The translations under genes were made by a program, and so were the position numbers. The notes under the pieces were generated by a model. That model saw nothing but the letters and a program-made list of their open reading frames with translations, was not told where the DNA came from and did no database searches. Of a stretch of 64,000 nt of DNA, positions 33,748-42,900 are shown in pieces. Within the stretch, counting starts at the first letter, position 1. Each line of letters begins with the position of its first letter. Location: positions 48,918 through 112,917 of the forward strand of contig LGFI01000004.1 of NCBI GenBank assembly GCA_001508155.1. The letters run 5' to 3'. This stretch comes from Acetothermia bacterium 64_32 (GTDB lineage: Bacteria > Bipolaricaulota > Bipolaricaulia > Bipolaricaulales > Bipolaricaulaceae).

Positions 33748-36432
33748 TTGAGCATCCGAAACCTTGACAAGATCTTCAGACCCCAAAGGGTGGCGGTGAT
33801 CGGGGCCAGCAACAACCCCAAAAGCGTTGGCTACACCGTGCTGCGGAACCTTATAGGTTCCGGCTTTCAGGGTGTGGTGTACCCGGTGAACCCAAGACAC
33901 GAGGCCGTGCAGGGGGTCCAGGCTTACCCCAGCGTCAAGGACCTTCCCAAGACGCCCGATCTCGCGGTCATCTGCACCCCGGCCAGGACCGTCCCGGGGA
34001 TAGTACGTGAGTGCGGGGAGGCCGGGGTTCTGGGGGTGATCATCATCTCGGCCGGTTTCAAGGAGGCCGGGGAGGAGGGGAGGGCCCTGGAGGAGGAGCT
34101 CAGGGCCGAGGTCTCCCGCTTCCCGGGGATGAGGGTGATCGGTCCCAACTGCCTTGGGATCATCGTGCCTGGGCTTAAGCTGAACGCCTCCTTTGCGGCG
34201 GCCATGCCCGAGCCCGGGCACGTGGCGTTCATCTCCCAATCCGGGGCCCTGTGTACCTCGGTCCTGGACTGGGCGATGGAAGAGGGGATAGGCTTTTCCT
34301 ACTTTGTATCCATCGGGAACATGCTGGACGTGGATTTCGGGGATCTGGTGGACTACTTCGGTGAGGATCCTGGCACGCAGTCCATCATCCTCTACATAGA
34401 GTCCATCTCCGATGCCCGGGAGTTCATGTCCGCTGCCCGGTCGTTTGCCCGCACCAAGCCCATCGTGGCCTATAAGGCCGGCCGGTTCGCGGAGTCCGCC
34501 AAGGCGGCCGCCTCCCACACCGGGGCCATGGCCGGGGAGGATGCGGTATACGATGCCGCCTTCCAGCGGGCGGGCATGGTGCGGGTGCTTGAGATCGGGG
34601 ATATCTTCGACTGTGCGGAGCTGGTGGCCCGGGTCAGGCCCCCGCTTGGGCCGAACCTGGCCATCATCACCAACGCCGGGGGGCCGGGGGTGATGGCCAC
34701 CGACGCCCTTATTGCCCGTCAGGGGCAGCTCGCCGAGCTCTCCCCGGAAACCATGGAAAGGCTGAACGAGGTCCTGCCCCCTTTCTGGTCCCACGGGAAC
34801 CCGATCGATGTCCTGGGGGACGCCCCGCCGGAGCGCTACGCCCAGGCTACCGAGGCCGCGCTCTCCGATCCGGGGGTGGATGCGGCGCTGGTGATCCTCA
34901 CCCCCCAGGCGATGACGGATGTCACCGGGACGGCTCGGGCCATAGCCGAGCTGGCTCGGAAGGGCCGCAAGCCCGTCCTCGCCGCCTGGATGGGGGGGGA
35001 GGCGGTGCGGGAGGGGATTCAGATCCTCAATGAGGCCGGGATCCCCACCTACGCCACCCCGGAGCAGGCGGTGCGGGCGTTCATGCACCTGGTGGAGTAC
35101 GGCCGCAACCTGGAGATGCTGTACCAGACCCCCAGGGAGGTGCCGGTCCGGCTCACCGTGAACAGGGCGGAGGTGAGAAAGCGCTTCTCCCAGGTGTTCG
35201 CCGAAGGGCCGGAGGTCCTAACCGAGGAGCTCTCCAAGGAGCTATTGTCCGCTTACGGCATCCCCATCACCGAGCCCCGCCCGGCCCACAGCCCCGAGGA
35301 GGCCGTGGAGATAGCCGAGGAGCTGGGCTACCCGGTGGTGCTCAAGGTGTGGTCCCCCCAGATCACCCACAAGACCGATGTGGGCGGGGTGGTTCTAAAC
35401 CTGAGAAACGCCAGGGCGGTACAGGCGGCCTTCGAGCGCATCGTGCAGAACGCAAGAAAACACCGCCCGGACGCCGAGGTCAAGGGGGTCACCGTCCAGC
35501 CCATGGTCACCGCCAGGGATGGTTTCGAGATGATCCTGGGGGCCAAGAAGGATCCCACCTTCGGCACGGTTATCATGGCCGGGATGGGCGGGATCGCCGC
35601 CGAGGTGTTCCGCGACCGGGCACTGGGACTACCCCCTTTGAACGAACGGCTCGCCCTGCGCATGCTGGAGTCCCTCCGCTCCTGGAGGCTGCTCAAAGGC
35701 TATCGGGGCCGCCCCGGCGCCAACCTGGAAAAGCTCATCGAGATCTTGATGCGCTTCTCCTACCTTGTAGCTGACTTCCCGGAGATAAAGGAACTGGATA
35801 TCAACCCCCTTCTTGCCACCCCGAAGGACGTGATCGCCCTGGACGCCCGGGTGGTGGTGGACAAGGATGCGGTCGGAAGGCCCATCCGGCCCTACTCCCA
35901 CCTTGTCATCCGCCCCTATCCGGAGGGTTATGAGCGGAAGGTCACCCTTAAGGACGGCACCGAGATGCTTCTTAGGCCCATCCGGCCCGAGGACGAGCCC
36001 ATGTGGCACGAGATGCTTTCCTGTTCCTCCCGCGAGTCAATCCGCCAGCGCTTCCGGTACATCTTCAAGGAGACCACCCACAAGATGGCCATCCCGTACT
36101 GTTTCATCGACTATGATCGGGAGATGGCCATCGTGGCCATCGTGGAGGAGGATGGGGAGACGAAGATGGCCGGGGTGGGAAGGCTGGTGGCGGACCCGGA
36201 CAGGGAGGTTGCCGAATACGCGGTGTTCGTGGCCGACCCCTGGCAGAACCGGGGCCTGGGGGGGAAGCTCACCGATTACTGCCTGGAGATAGCAAAATCG
36301 TGGGGAATAAGGGAGGTGCGGGCGGAGACCACCCCGGACAACTTCCGGATGATCGCCATCTTCCGGGATCGGGGCTTTTCCATCGATCACCGCCGCGAGG
36401 AAGGGGTGGTCCTGGCCACCAAGGGGCTTTAG
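33748..36432 (+). CDS. NDP-forming acyl-CoA synthetase fused to GNAT (protein acetyltransferase Pat-like)
   Basis: 894 residues from TTG 33748, preceded by GGAGGA and giving the conserved start SIRNLDKIFRPQRVAVIGAS. Domain order: CoA-binding (1-135), CoA-ligase (~150-460), ATP-grasp (~490-705), GNAT (~730-890). In GNAT-type protein acetyltransferases such as PatZ/Pat the synthetase part is thought to be catalytically dead, with the phosphorylated His replaced. Here it is kept as His257 in AASHTGAMAG, at the same number as in archaeal acetyl-CoA synthetases. The protein may therefore make ATP from acyl-CoA, acetylate Acs, or both. acs is encoded 2 kb away on the other strand. Confidence 0.88.
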   Translation: MSIRNLDKIFRPQRVAVIGASNNPKSVGYTVLRNLIGSGFQGVVYPVNPRHEAVQGVQAYPSVKDLPKTPDLAVICTPARTVPGIVRECGEAGVLGVIIISAGFKEAGEEGRALEEELRAEVSRFPGMRVIGPNCLGIIVPGLKLNASFAAAMPEPGHVAFISQSGALCTSVLDWAMEEGIGFSYFVSIGNMLDVDFGDLVDYFGEDPGTQSIILYIESISDAREFMSAARSFARTKPIVAYKAGRFAESAKAAASHTGAMAGEDAVYDAAFQRAGMVRVLEIGDIFDCAELVARVRPPLGPNLAIITNAGGPGVMATDALIARQGQLAELSPETMERLNEVLPPFWSHGNPIDVLGDAPPERYAQATEAALSDPGVDAALVILTPQAMTDVTGTARAIAELARKGRKPVLAAWMGGEAVREGIQILNEAGIPTYATPEQAVRAFMHLVEYGRNLEMLYQTPREVPVRLTVNRAEVRKRFSQVFAEGPEVLTEELSKELLSAYGIPITEPRPAHSPEEAVEIAEELGYPVVLKVWSPQITHKTDVGGVVLNLRNARAVQAAFERIVQNARKHRPDAEVKGVTVQPMVTARDGFEMILGAKKDPTFGTVIMAGMGGIAAEVFRDRALGLPPLNERLALRMLESLRSWRLLKGYRGRPGANLEKLIEILMRFSYLVADFPEIKELDINPLLATPKDVIALDARVVVDKDAVGRPIRPYSHLVIRPYPEGYERKVTLKDGTEMLLRPIRPEDEPMWHEMLSCSSRESIRQRFRYIFKETTHKMAIPYCFIDYDREMAIVAIVEEDGETKMAGVGRLVADPDREVAEYAVFVADPWQNRGLGGKLTDYCLEIAKSWGIREVRAETTPDNFRMIAIFRDRGFSIDHRREEGVVLATKGL

Positions 36433-37004
36433 GGGAAGACCACAAGCTCGCCCAGCCTGAGCCTGATGCTCCCCTTGGGATCGTAGGTGGTGGCCCACAG
36501 GCCCAGGCCGCCCTCCCCAGGCGCAAGCCCGGGGAAGGCAAACACCCGATGCCCGTTCACCCACAGGGAAACGGAGGCCCCGCGGCATTCGAGCGACACG
36601 CGGTTCTCACCCGGGGCCTCCACCCACAGCACGTTTCTGTACTCCAAAAGGAGCTCGTACCCTGACTCATCGTACCTCCACAGATAAACGCTGCCGTCTT
36701 GGGTGAGCTCCACCTCGTAGCCCCCGGTCTCCCCGTCGCGGAAATAAGCCCCGTAGCCCACCTCCCCCCGGAACCCCTCCAGGATGAAGGTGACTTCCAG
36801 CCGGAAGTCGGCGGCCTCAAGCCCTGGGATGGGGAAGTCCAGGGTATAAGAGCCGCTCTGGATCTCTATGAGATAACTTCCCCCTTCCACTCCACAGAAG
36901 ATCTGGGGGAAGTCAGTTTCTGTTTGGAAGTCCTGCTTGAAAAGAGGCTCACTTCCTAGGGCAGCTAGGCACAGCAACCCCGCTCCCAGGAGGGCCTGTA
37001 TCAT
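36429..37004 (-). CDS. Secreted concanavalin-like (LamG/DUF1080-type) protein
   Basis: 191 residues from ATG 37004, chosen over GTG 37013 because GGAGGTGAT lies directly before it. A short signal peptide (IQALLGAGLLCLAALGSEP) leads to a beta-sandwich with the jelly-roll rhythm of extracellular carbohydrate-binding or DUF1080 domains: YGAYFRDGETGGYEVEL, VSLWVNGHRVFAF and GLGLWATTYD. No catalytic residues are recognised. The stop overlaps the convergent acyl-CoA synthetase-GNAT stop by 3 bases. Confidence 0.7.
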   Translation of the reverse strand: MIQALLGAGLLCLAALGSEPLFKQDFQTETDFPQIFCGVEGGSYLIEIQSGSYTLDFPIPGLEAADFRLEVTFILEGFRGEVGYGAYFRDGETGGYEVELTQDGSVYLWRYDESGYELLLEYRNVLWVEAPGENRVSLECRGASVSLWVNGHRVFAFPGLAPGEGGLGLWATTYDPKGSIRLRLGELVVFP

Positions 37005-37036
37005 CCGGATCACCTCCGGGTCAGGGGTCCCATGGT

Positions 37037-38269
37037 TCAGCCTGGCCTTTGTACCGGCTTAAGCCCCCACAGGGTGATGGCCATGCCCACCAGCGAAAGG
37101 CCGATCACCGGGTAGAAAACGGCGATGTAGCTTCCGGTGGCGTCCCGCATGAGCCCGGAGAGCACCCCACCCAGGAGCGCTCCTGCCCCATAGGCGGTGA
37201 ACACGATCCCGTAGTTCTTGCCGTAATGTTTGGTCCCGAAGTAGGTGGCGGTGGCGGTGGGGGCGATGGCAAGCCAGCCTCCCAGGTTAAGCCACAGCAA
37301 GCTGAAGCAGATGAAGTAAAGGGGGGTGTTTCCTTTGCCCCACAGGCTGAGCAGGACCGAGGCCAGGGCGATGAGCCCAAAGGACAGGAGGGAGGCGTAC
37401 TTAGGGGTTAGCCTGTCCGTCAACCAGCCGAACAAGGGCCGACCCGCCCCGTTGAAGATGGCGAACACCGACACCGAGATCGCCGCCAGCCCGGAGGAAA
37501 GCCCCACCACCTCCTTTCCGAAGGGGGCTGAGATCCCGATGGCCATGAGCCCCGCCAGGCATCCTAGGGTGTATACGAGCCACAGGGCGTAGAAGGTGGG
37601 GGTCCTGACCATCTCCCGCCGATCCAGTTCCAACTGGTCCTTCAGCTGGGCTTCACTTGGCCTCCATCCCTCCGGCCGCCAGCCCCCCCTGGGATAGCGG
37701 AGCGGGAGCGAAAGGAGGACCAAAACCGCGAGGAACACGGCCCCCATGACGGAGAAGGTCCGCAAAGGCCCGACGGCCGAGATGAGGGCGTTCATCACCG
37801 GGGCGGTGATGAGGGCTGAAAGCCCGAACCCCATGACGGTGAGCCCCATGGCGAGCCCCTTCTTGTCCGGGAACCACTTGGCCGCTACCGCCACCGGACA
37901 GCCATAGATGATCCCCACCCCAGCCCCGGCAATAATGCCATAGAAAAGAGTAAGAATCCCTATGTTAGGTGCAAAGCCTGCCAGGATCCACCCGAGCCCC
38001 ACGAGGATCCCTCCCAGGATCCCCGTCTTCCGCGGCCCCCAGCGTTCCACGATCCCCCCGGCAAAGGCCATGGCCAGGGCGAAGACAGCCAGGAAGATCG
38101 TGTATGGCATCCCGCTGGCCGTGGCCCCGATGCCCCACAGGGACTCCAGGGGCTTCCTGAAGACGCTGAAGGCGTACACGGCCCCCAAGCACAGGTTGAT
38201 GAGGAGTCCCAGGAGCACGTACCCCCAGCGCCCCGCCTCCGGCTTAAGCCCGAAGATCCTCTCTTGCAT
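37037..38269 (-). CDS. MFS transporter, oxalate/formate antiporter (OFA) family
   Basis: 410 residues from ATG 38269, preceded by AGGAGGTCTGG; an in-frame start 39 bases upstream is less likely. Twelve membrane helices are predicted by eye. The OFA signature GAVYAFSVFRKPLESLWG occurs in the first helix, and GIIYGCPVAVAAKWFPDKKGLAMGL in the fourth to fifth. The family carries small carboxylates, including oxalate, formate and probably other monocarboxylates. It lies directly downstream of acs, separated by a terminator, so acetate or another short acid is a plausible substrate (inference). Confidence 0.88.
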   Translation of the reverse strand: MQERIFGLKPEAGRWGYVLLGLLINLCLGAVYAFSVFRKPLESLWGIGATASGMPYTIFLAVFALAMAFAGGIVERWGPRKTGILGGILVGLGWILAGFAPNIGILTLFYGIIAGAGVGIIYGCPVAVAAKWFPDKKGLAMGLTVMGFGLSALITAPVMNALISAVGPLRTFSVMGAVFLAVLVLLSLPLRYPRGGWRPEGWRPSEAQLKDQLELDRREMVRTPTFYALWLVYTLGCLAGLMAIGISAPFGKEVVGLSSGLAAISVSVFAIFNGAGRPLFGWLTDRLTPKYASLLSFGLIALASVLLSLWGKGNTPLYFICFSLLWLNLGGWLAIAPTATATYFGTKHYGKNYGIVFTAYGAGALLGGVLSGLMRDATGSYIAVFYPVIGLSLVGMAITLWGLKPVQRPG

Positions 38270-38286
38270 CCAGACCTCCTCAAAAC

Positions 38287-38321
38287 GCAAAAGGGGCGGA
38301 AAACCCATCCGCCCCTTTTGC
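38287..38321 (-). terminator. Terminator between acs and the OFA transporter
   Basis: A 14-base stem GCAAAAGGGGCGGA / TCCGCCCCTTTTGC with a short loop, followed on the minus strand by GTTTTG. It should end or reduce acs transcription before the transporter gene. Confidence 0.8.
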
Positions 38322-38340
38322 TTGTGACCTCACCTTTGCC

Positions 38341-40299
38341 TCAGCCTTCGTAGCCCACCAGTTCCTTCAGGTGGTCCACGGACTCGGGGTTGCGGAGCGT
38401 GGTCACATCCCCCACCGGCTCTCCCCGCACCAGGGCCTTCAGCACCCGGCGCATGATCTTCCCCGAGCGCGTCTTGGGGAGATCCTCCACGAAGTAGATC
38501 TCCGCCGGCCGGGCGGTGGGGCCGATGTGCTGGTCCACCGTCTTGATGAGCTCCCGCTTGAGCTCATCGGACGGCTGGGCCCCGGCCTTGAGGAGTGCAA
38601 AGGCGATGGGGACCTCCCCTTTCACCTCGTCGGGGCGGGACACTACCGCCACCTCGGAGACCAGGGGGTGCTGGGTGAGGGCGTCCTCTACCTCCGCGGT
38701 GGCCAGGCGGTGTCCGGCCACGTTCATCACGTCGTCCACCCGCCCGGTGATCCGGATGTTGCCCACCTCATCCATGCGGGCACCGTCCCGGGTGAAGTAG
38801 TACCTGGGGCCGTACTCGCCGAAGTAGGTAGCCTTGTACTTCTCCGGGTCACCCCAAAGGCCCCGGAGGAGGGAGGGCGGGAACGGGGGCTCCAGCACGA
38901 GGTACCCGCCCTCGCCCGGAGGCACCGGTTGGCCACCGGCGTCCAGGATCTTGGCCCGGATCCCGGGGAAGGGCCGGCCGGCCACCGTGGGGATGAACGG
39001 GCCGATCCCGGGAAGCGCCTCCACACAGGTGGCCCCCGTCTCCGTCTGCCACCAGGTGTCGATGATCGGACACCTCTCCCCCCCAATGTGCTTGAAGTAC
39101 CACAGCCATGCTTCCTCGTTGATGGGCTCGCCCACCGTCCCGAGGACCCTGAGGGATGAGAGGTCGTATTTCTTGGGCCAATCCTCGCCCCACTTTACGT
39201 GCATCCTGATAGCGGTGGGGGCGGTGTAGTAAACGGTCACCTTGTGCTTCTGGATGGTGGCCCACATGCGGCCGTAGTCCGGGTAGTCAGGGGATCCTTC
39301 GTACACCACGGTGGTGACCCCGTTCATCAGGGGGCCGTAGTTGATGTAGGTGTGCCCGGTGATCCAGCCCACGTCGGCGGTGCACCAGTGGACGTCGTCC
39401 TCATGCAGGTTGAAGTCCCACTTGCAGGTGGTGTAGGCCTGCACGGCGTAGCCGCCGGTGGTGTGCATGACCCCTTTGGGCTTTCCGGTGGTGCCGGAGG
39501 TGTACAGGATGAACGCCAGGTCCTCGGCGTCCATCTCCTCGGGCGGGCATTCGGCCGGCTGGTCCTTTGTGATCTCGTGGTACCAGATGTCCCGGCCCTC
39601 GTTCCAGGGGACCTCGTTCCCGGCACGGCGCACCACGATGACCTTCTCCACCTTGGTGCCGGCGATCCCCTTGTCCGCGTTGGGCTTAAGGGAGACGAGC
39701 TTGCCCCGTCGGTAGTAGCCATCGGCGGTGATGAGCACCTTGGCCTCGCAGTCCAGCATCCGGTCCCTGAGGGCCTCGGCGGAGAAGGCGGAGAACACCA
39801 CCGAGTGCACCGCCCCGATCCTCACCACCGCCTGCATGGCCACTATGGCCTCCGGGATCATGGGGAGGTAGATCCCCACCCGATCGCCCTTCTTCACCCC
39901 CAGGGACTTGAGGGCGTTGGCCAGGCGCGAGACCTCGGCAAGGAGCTCTTTATAGGTGAGGATGCGGTTCGGCTCGTCCGGGGGCTCCGGTTCCCAGATC
40001 AAGGCCACCTTGTCTCCCCTTCCGGCCTCAACATGCCGGTCCAGGGAGTTGTAGGACAGGTTGAGCTTCCCGCCCAGGAACCAGCGGAAGGCGTAAGGCT
40101 CCTCCTCGTACACCTTGTCCCATCGCCTAAACCAGCTGATCTCCTCGGCCCGCTTGGCCCAGAAGGCCAGGGGGTCCGCCGCTGCCTCCTCGTAGATCTT
40201 GGGGTCGGCTGCCCAGGCCCGCTCCCGCAGCTCATCGGTGGGCCAGAACCAGTTTTCGCGCTTCGGGTCCGGCTCCACCCATTTCCTCGTTTCGGCCAC
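38341..40299 (-). CDS. acs: Acetyl-CoA synthetase, AMP-forming
   Basis: 652 residues from GTG 40299, with AAAGGAGGG ahead of it. Landmarks are YTSGTTGKPKGVMHTTGGY, the acetate pocket region VGWITGHTYINYGP, DTWWQTETG and the C-terminal PKTRSGKIMRR. The Lys of that last motif is the residue whose acetylation switches off Acs in bacteria. The enzyme converts acetate, CoA and ATP to acetyl-CoA. The nearby GNAT fusion at 33748-36432 is a candidate modifier; no deacetylase gene is in the window. Confidence 0.95.
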   Translation of the reverse strand: MAETRKWVEPDPKRENWFWPTDELRERAWAADPKIYEEAAADPLAFWAKRAEEISWFRRWDKVYEEEPYAFRWFLGGKLNLSYNSLDRHVEAGRGDKVALIWEPEPPDEPNRILTYKELLAEVSRLANALKSLGVKKGDRVGIYLPMIPEAIVAMQAVVRIGAVHSVVFSAFSAEALRDRMLDCEAKVLITADGYYRRGKLVSLKPNADKGIAGTKVEKVIVVRRAGNEVPWNEGRDIWYHEITKDQPAECPPEEMDAEDLAFILYTSGTTGKPKGVMHTTGGYAVQAYTTCKWDFNLHEDDVHWCTADVGWITGHTYINYGPLMNGVTTVVYEGSPDYPDYGRMWATIQKHKVTVYYTAPTAIRMHVKWGEDWPKKYDLSSLRVLGTVGEPINEEAWLWYFKHIGGERCPIIDTWWQTETGATCVEALPGIGPFIPTVAGRPFPGIRAKILDAGGQPVPPGEGGYLVLEPPFPPSLLRGLWGDPEKYKATYFGEYGPRYYFTRDGARMDEVGNIRITGRVDDVMNVAGHRLATAEVEDALTQHPLVSEVAVVSRPDEVKGEVPIAFALLKAGAQPSDELKRELIKTVDQHIGPTARPAEIYFVEDLPKTRSGKIMRRVLKALVRGEPVGDVTTLRNPESVDHLKELVGYEG

Positions 40300-40444
40300 C
40301 TTGCAGATCCCTCCTTTCCTGGATCGAACATCGAACTAGACGGGGGATATTACCCGAAAGGGGCGCCCAGATAAAATGGACCCCCAAGGGGGGTTTTGCG
40401 CCGCCGGGCGCAAGGGCGTACAAACTTAGGGGAGGCGGGGATGA

Positions 40445-41119
40445 ATGCGCAGGGTGCTTAGGTGGCTGAGGGACAGCTTCATCTCGGGGCTTTTGGTGGT
40501 GTTCCCGCTTGGGCTCACCCTGTATGTGCTGTGGCTTTTATACCGGCTTTTGCGGGGGGCCTTGGGGCCGAACACGCCGTTTGCCCAGTTACTCATCCGC
40601 ACGTTCGGCCGGTACATCCCGGGCACCGAGATCGTGATCACCGCCTTGGTGGTGATCCTGATCGGGGCGGCGGCCAGAAACTGGCTTGGCCGCACGCTCC
40701 TTTCCTCACTGGAGAAGCTGGTCCTTTCCCTCCCCGGGGTGAGGAAGCTATACTGGGCTACCCGGCAGCTTTCGTATGCGCTGCTCAGGAGGGATGGCGT
40801 TGCCCAGGGGAAGATGCGGAGGTTGGTGCTCATGGAGTTTCCCCGGGAGGGTTACTATGTGATGGGGGTCCTTACCAACGACGAGGTGGGCTCCTTCAAG
40901 GGGGTGTTTGATGGGCCCTGTGTCTCTGTTTACGTGCCCACCGCCCCCAACCCCCTGTCCGGGTGGGTGTTCTTCGTCCCCAAGGAGAGGGTGATCCCCG
41001 TGGACATGACGGTAGACGAGGGGCTGGCCTTGGTCCTCTCAGGGGGCGTGGTGGCGCCGGAGGAAGCGGACCGTAAAGAGAAACCCCAGGAGGGATCCGA
41101 TGCCGATCAGGCGGGATGA
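40445..41119 (+). CDS. DUF502 membrane protein
   Basis: 224 residues. Two N-terminal membrane helices (FISGLLVVFPLGLTLYVLWLLY and IVITALVVILIGAAARNWLG) are followed by the DUF502 soluble region: SLPGVRKLYWATRQLS, VLMEFPREGYYVMGVLT and VYVPTAPNPLSGWVFFVP. The role of DUF502 is unknown. The last 20 bases overlap accD, so it is the first gene of a DUF502-accD-accA operon; a link to membrane lipid synthesis is possible. Confidence 0.9.
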   Translation: MRRVLRWLRDSFISGLLVVFPLGLTLYVLWLLYRLLRGALGPNTPFAQLLIRTFGRYIPGTEIVITALVVILIGAAARNWLGRTLLSSLEKLVLSLPGVRKLYWATRQLSYALLRRDGVAQGKMRRLVLMEFPREGYYVMGVLTNDEVGSFKGVFDGPCVSVYVPTAPNPLSGWVFFVPKERVIPVDMTVDEGLALVLSGGVVAPEEADRKEKPQEGSDADQAG

Positions 41120-41951
41120 CCGTGACCGCTACGTGGAGGTGGAGCTCCGGCGGGGGGAGGAGCCCCTGTGGCTGAGGTGTGGTTCCTGTGGGGAGCTAGT
41201 GTTCCGCCGCAAATTGCAAGAGAATAGTTACATCTGTCCCCGATGCGGGGCCTATTTCTTCCTCACCGCCGAGGAGAGGATCGCGGCCCTGGTGGACGAA
41301 GGCAGCTTCGAGGACCTCACCTTGCCCTTGGAGTCGGACGATCCCCTGTCGTTTTCGGATCGCAAACCCTATGCCGACCGACTGAAGGAGGCCCGCGGGT
41401 CCACCGGCCTTTCCGATGCGGTGGTGGTGGGCAGGGGGAGGATCGAGGGGCGCAAGGTGATCTTGGCGGTGATGGACTTCCGGTTCATCGGGGGGTCCAT
41501 GGGGATCGTGGCTGGGGAGCAGCTTGCCTTTGCCATGGAGAGGGCGGTGGAGGAGCGGGTGCCGTTCCTGTTCGTGGTGGCCTCGGGTGGGGCCCGGGTG
41601 CAAGAGGGGGTGCTTTCGCTCCTTCAGATGGCCAAGACGGTGGCCGCACGGGAGAGGCTGGCGGAAGCCGGCGTCCCCTATATCGCCGTGCTCACCTATC
41701 CCTCCACCGGGGGGGTGATGGCCTCACTGGCTTCCTTGGCCGACGTTACCCTGGCTGAACAAGGGGCCCTGATCGGGTTCGCCGGGCCGCGGGTGATCCA
41801 GCAGACCACCGGGGAAAAACCCCCGCCCGGGTTCCAACGGGCCCGCTATGCCCTGGAACATGGCCTGGTGGACGGGGTCGTCCCCCGGGAGGGGCTGCGT
41901 CAGGAACTGGCGCGCCTGCTCCGGGTCCTGGAAGGGGTGCCAAGTGGCTGA
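41100..41951 (+). CDS. accD: Acetyl-CoA carboxylase carboxyltransferase beta subunit
   Basis: 283 residues. The N-terminal zinc ribbon CGSCGELVFRRK ... YICPRCGAYF has the four Cys expected of AccD. The crotonase-like core has FIGGSMGIVAGEQ, VASGGARVQEGVLSL and YPSTGGVMASLASLADV. With AccA it transfers CO2 from biotin to acetyl-CoA, giving malonyl-CoA for fatty acid synthesis. It overlaps DUF502 and accA, so all three are translated together. accB and accC are not in the window. Confidence 0.95.
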   Translation: MPIRRDDRDRYVEVELRRGEEPLWLRCGSCGELVFRRKLQENSYICPRCGAYFFLTAEERIAALVDEGSFEDLTLPLESDDPLSFSDRKPYADRLKEARGSTGLSDAVVVGRGRIEGRKVILAVMDFRFIGGSMGIVAGEQLAFAMERAVEERVPFLFVVASGGARVQEGVLSLLQMAKTVAARERLAEAGVPYIAVLTYPSTGGVMASLASLADVTLAEQGALIGFAGPRVIQQTTGEKPPPGFQRARYALEHGLVDGVVPREGLRQELARLLRVLEGVPSG

Positions 41952-42900
41952 CGAAAACGTCATCCAAGCCCTGGAGGACAAGATAGCAGAACTGCGCCGT
42001 CTGGTGGAGCGGGATGGGGTGGACCTGAGGGAGGAGCTGGCCCTGCTGGAGCAGCGGCTTCAGGCCCTCAGGCGGGAGCACTACCGGGGGCTTTCCGATT
42101 GGGACCGGGTGCGGCTGGCCCGGCATCCGGGCCGCCCCCGGGGGCTGGAGCTGGTAATAAGGGTGTGTGAGGACTTCTACGAGCTGCGGGGGGACAGGAT
42201 GGGGGGTGATGATCCGGCGCTCCGGGGAGGGCTGGCCCGGCTGGGGGAAAGGCCGGTGATGGTGCTGTTCCATCACCGAGGCAGCTCCAAAGAGGAGCAA
42301 CGGGCCTGTCGCGCCGGCATGGCCTTGCCCTCCGGTTATCGCAAGGCGGCCCGGCTCATGCGCCTGGCGGACCGCCTGCGCCTTCCCTTGGTCACCTTCA
42401 TCGACACCCCCGGGGCCTATCCAGGGGTGGAGGCGGAGGAGAGGAACATCGCCGGGGCGATAGCCGAGTGTATCGCCACCATGCTTTCCCTTTCGGTGCC
42501 CACGGTGGCCGTCATCCTGGGGGAGGGGGGCTCTGGTGGGGCGATCGCCCTGGCGGTGGCCGACCGGGTCCTGATGCTGGAGAATGCCACCTACACGGTG
42601 ATCTCCCCGGAAGGGGCGGCGGCCATCCTGTGGAAGGATGCCACCGCGGCGCCCCAGGCCGCCCAGGCCCTGGCCCTGTCCGCCCCACGGCTCCTGGAGC
42701 TCGGGGTGGTGGACGAGGTGATCCCCGAACCCCTGGGGGGCGCCCACGTGGACCCAGAGGCCACCGCCCAGGTGGTGCGAGCCTCGCTCATAAAGCACCT
42801 GGCCGAACTTCAAGCCCTCCCGGTGGACAGGCGGCGCCACTTGCGCTACAGTAGGTATAGAAATGCGGGAAGTCGTGGCACAAAAGCAAAGGCAGGGTAA
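41944..42900 (+). CDS. accA: Acetyl-CoA carboxylase carboxyltransferase alpha subunit
   Basis: 318 residues from GTG 41944, within the end of accD. The N-terminal helices are followed by LVTFIDTPGAYPGVEAEERN, GGSGGAIALAVADRVLMLE and TYTVISPEGAAAILWKD, all characteristic of AccA. It pairs with AccD as an alpha2-beta2 complex. The 3' end overlaps the next regulator gene by 38 bases, an unusually long overlap that suggests the regulator is expressed with the acc genes or starts within accA. Confidence 0.95.
   Translation: MADENVIQALEDKIAELRRLVERDGVDLREELALLEQRLQALRREHYRGLSDWDRVRLARHPGRPRGLELVIRVCEDFYELRGDRMGGDDPALRGGLARLGERPVMVLFHHRGSSKEEQRACRAGMALPSGYRKAARLMRLADRLRLPLVTFIDTPGAYPGVEAEERNIAGAIAECIATMLSLSVPTVAVILGEGGSGGAIALAVADRVLMLENATYTVISPEGAAAILWKDATAAPQAAQALALSAPRLLELGVVDEVIPEPLGGAHVDPEATAQVVRASLIKHLAELQALPVDRRRHLRYSRYRNAGSRGTKAKAG

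Noticed and set aside
42841..42861. TTGCGC ... TATAGA as promoter of the Fnr-like gene
   Set aside because: The spacer is only 9 bases; no acceptable -35 lies 16-18 bases before TATAGA.
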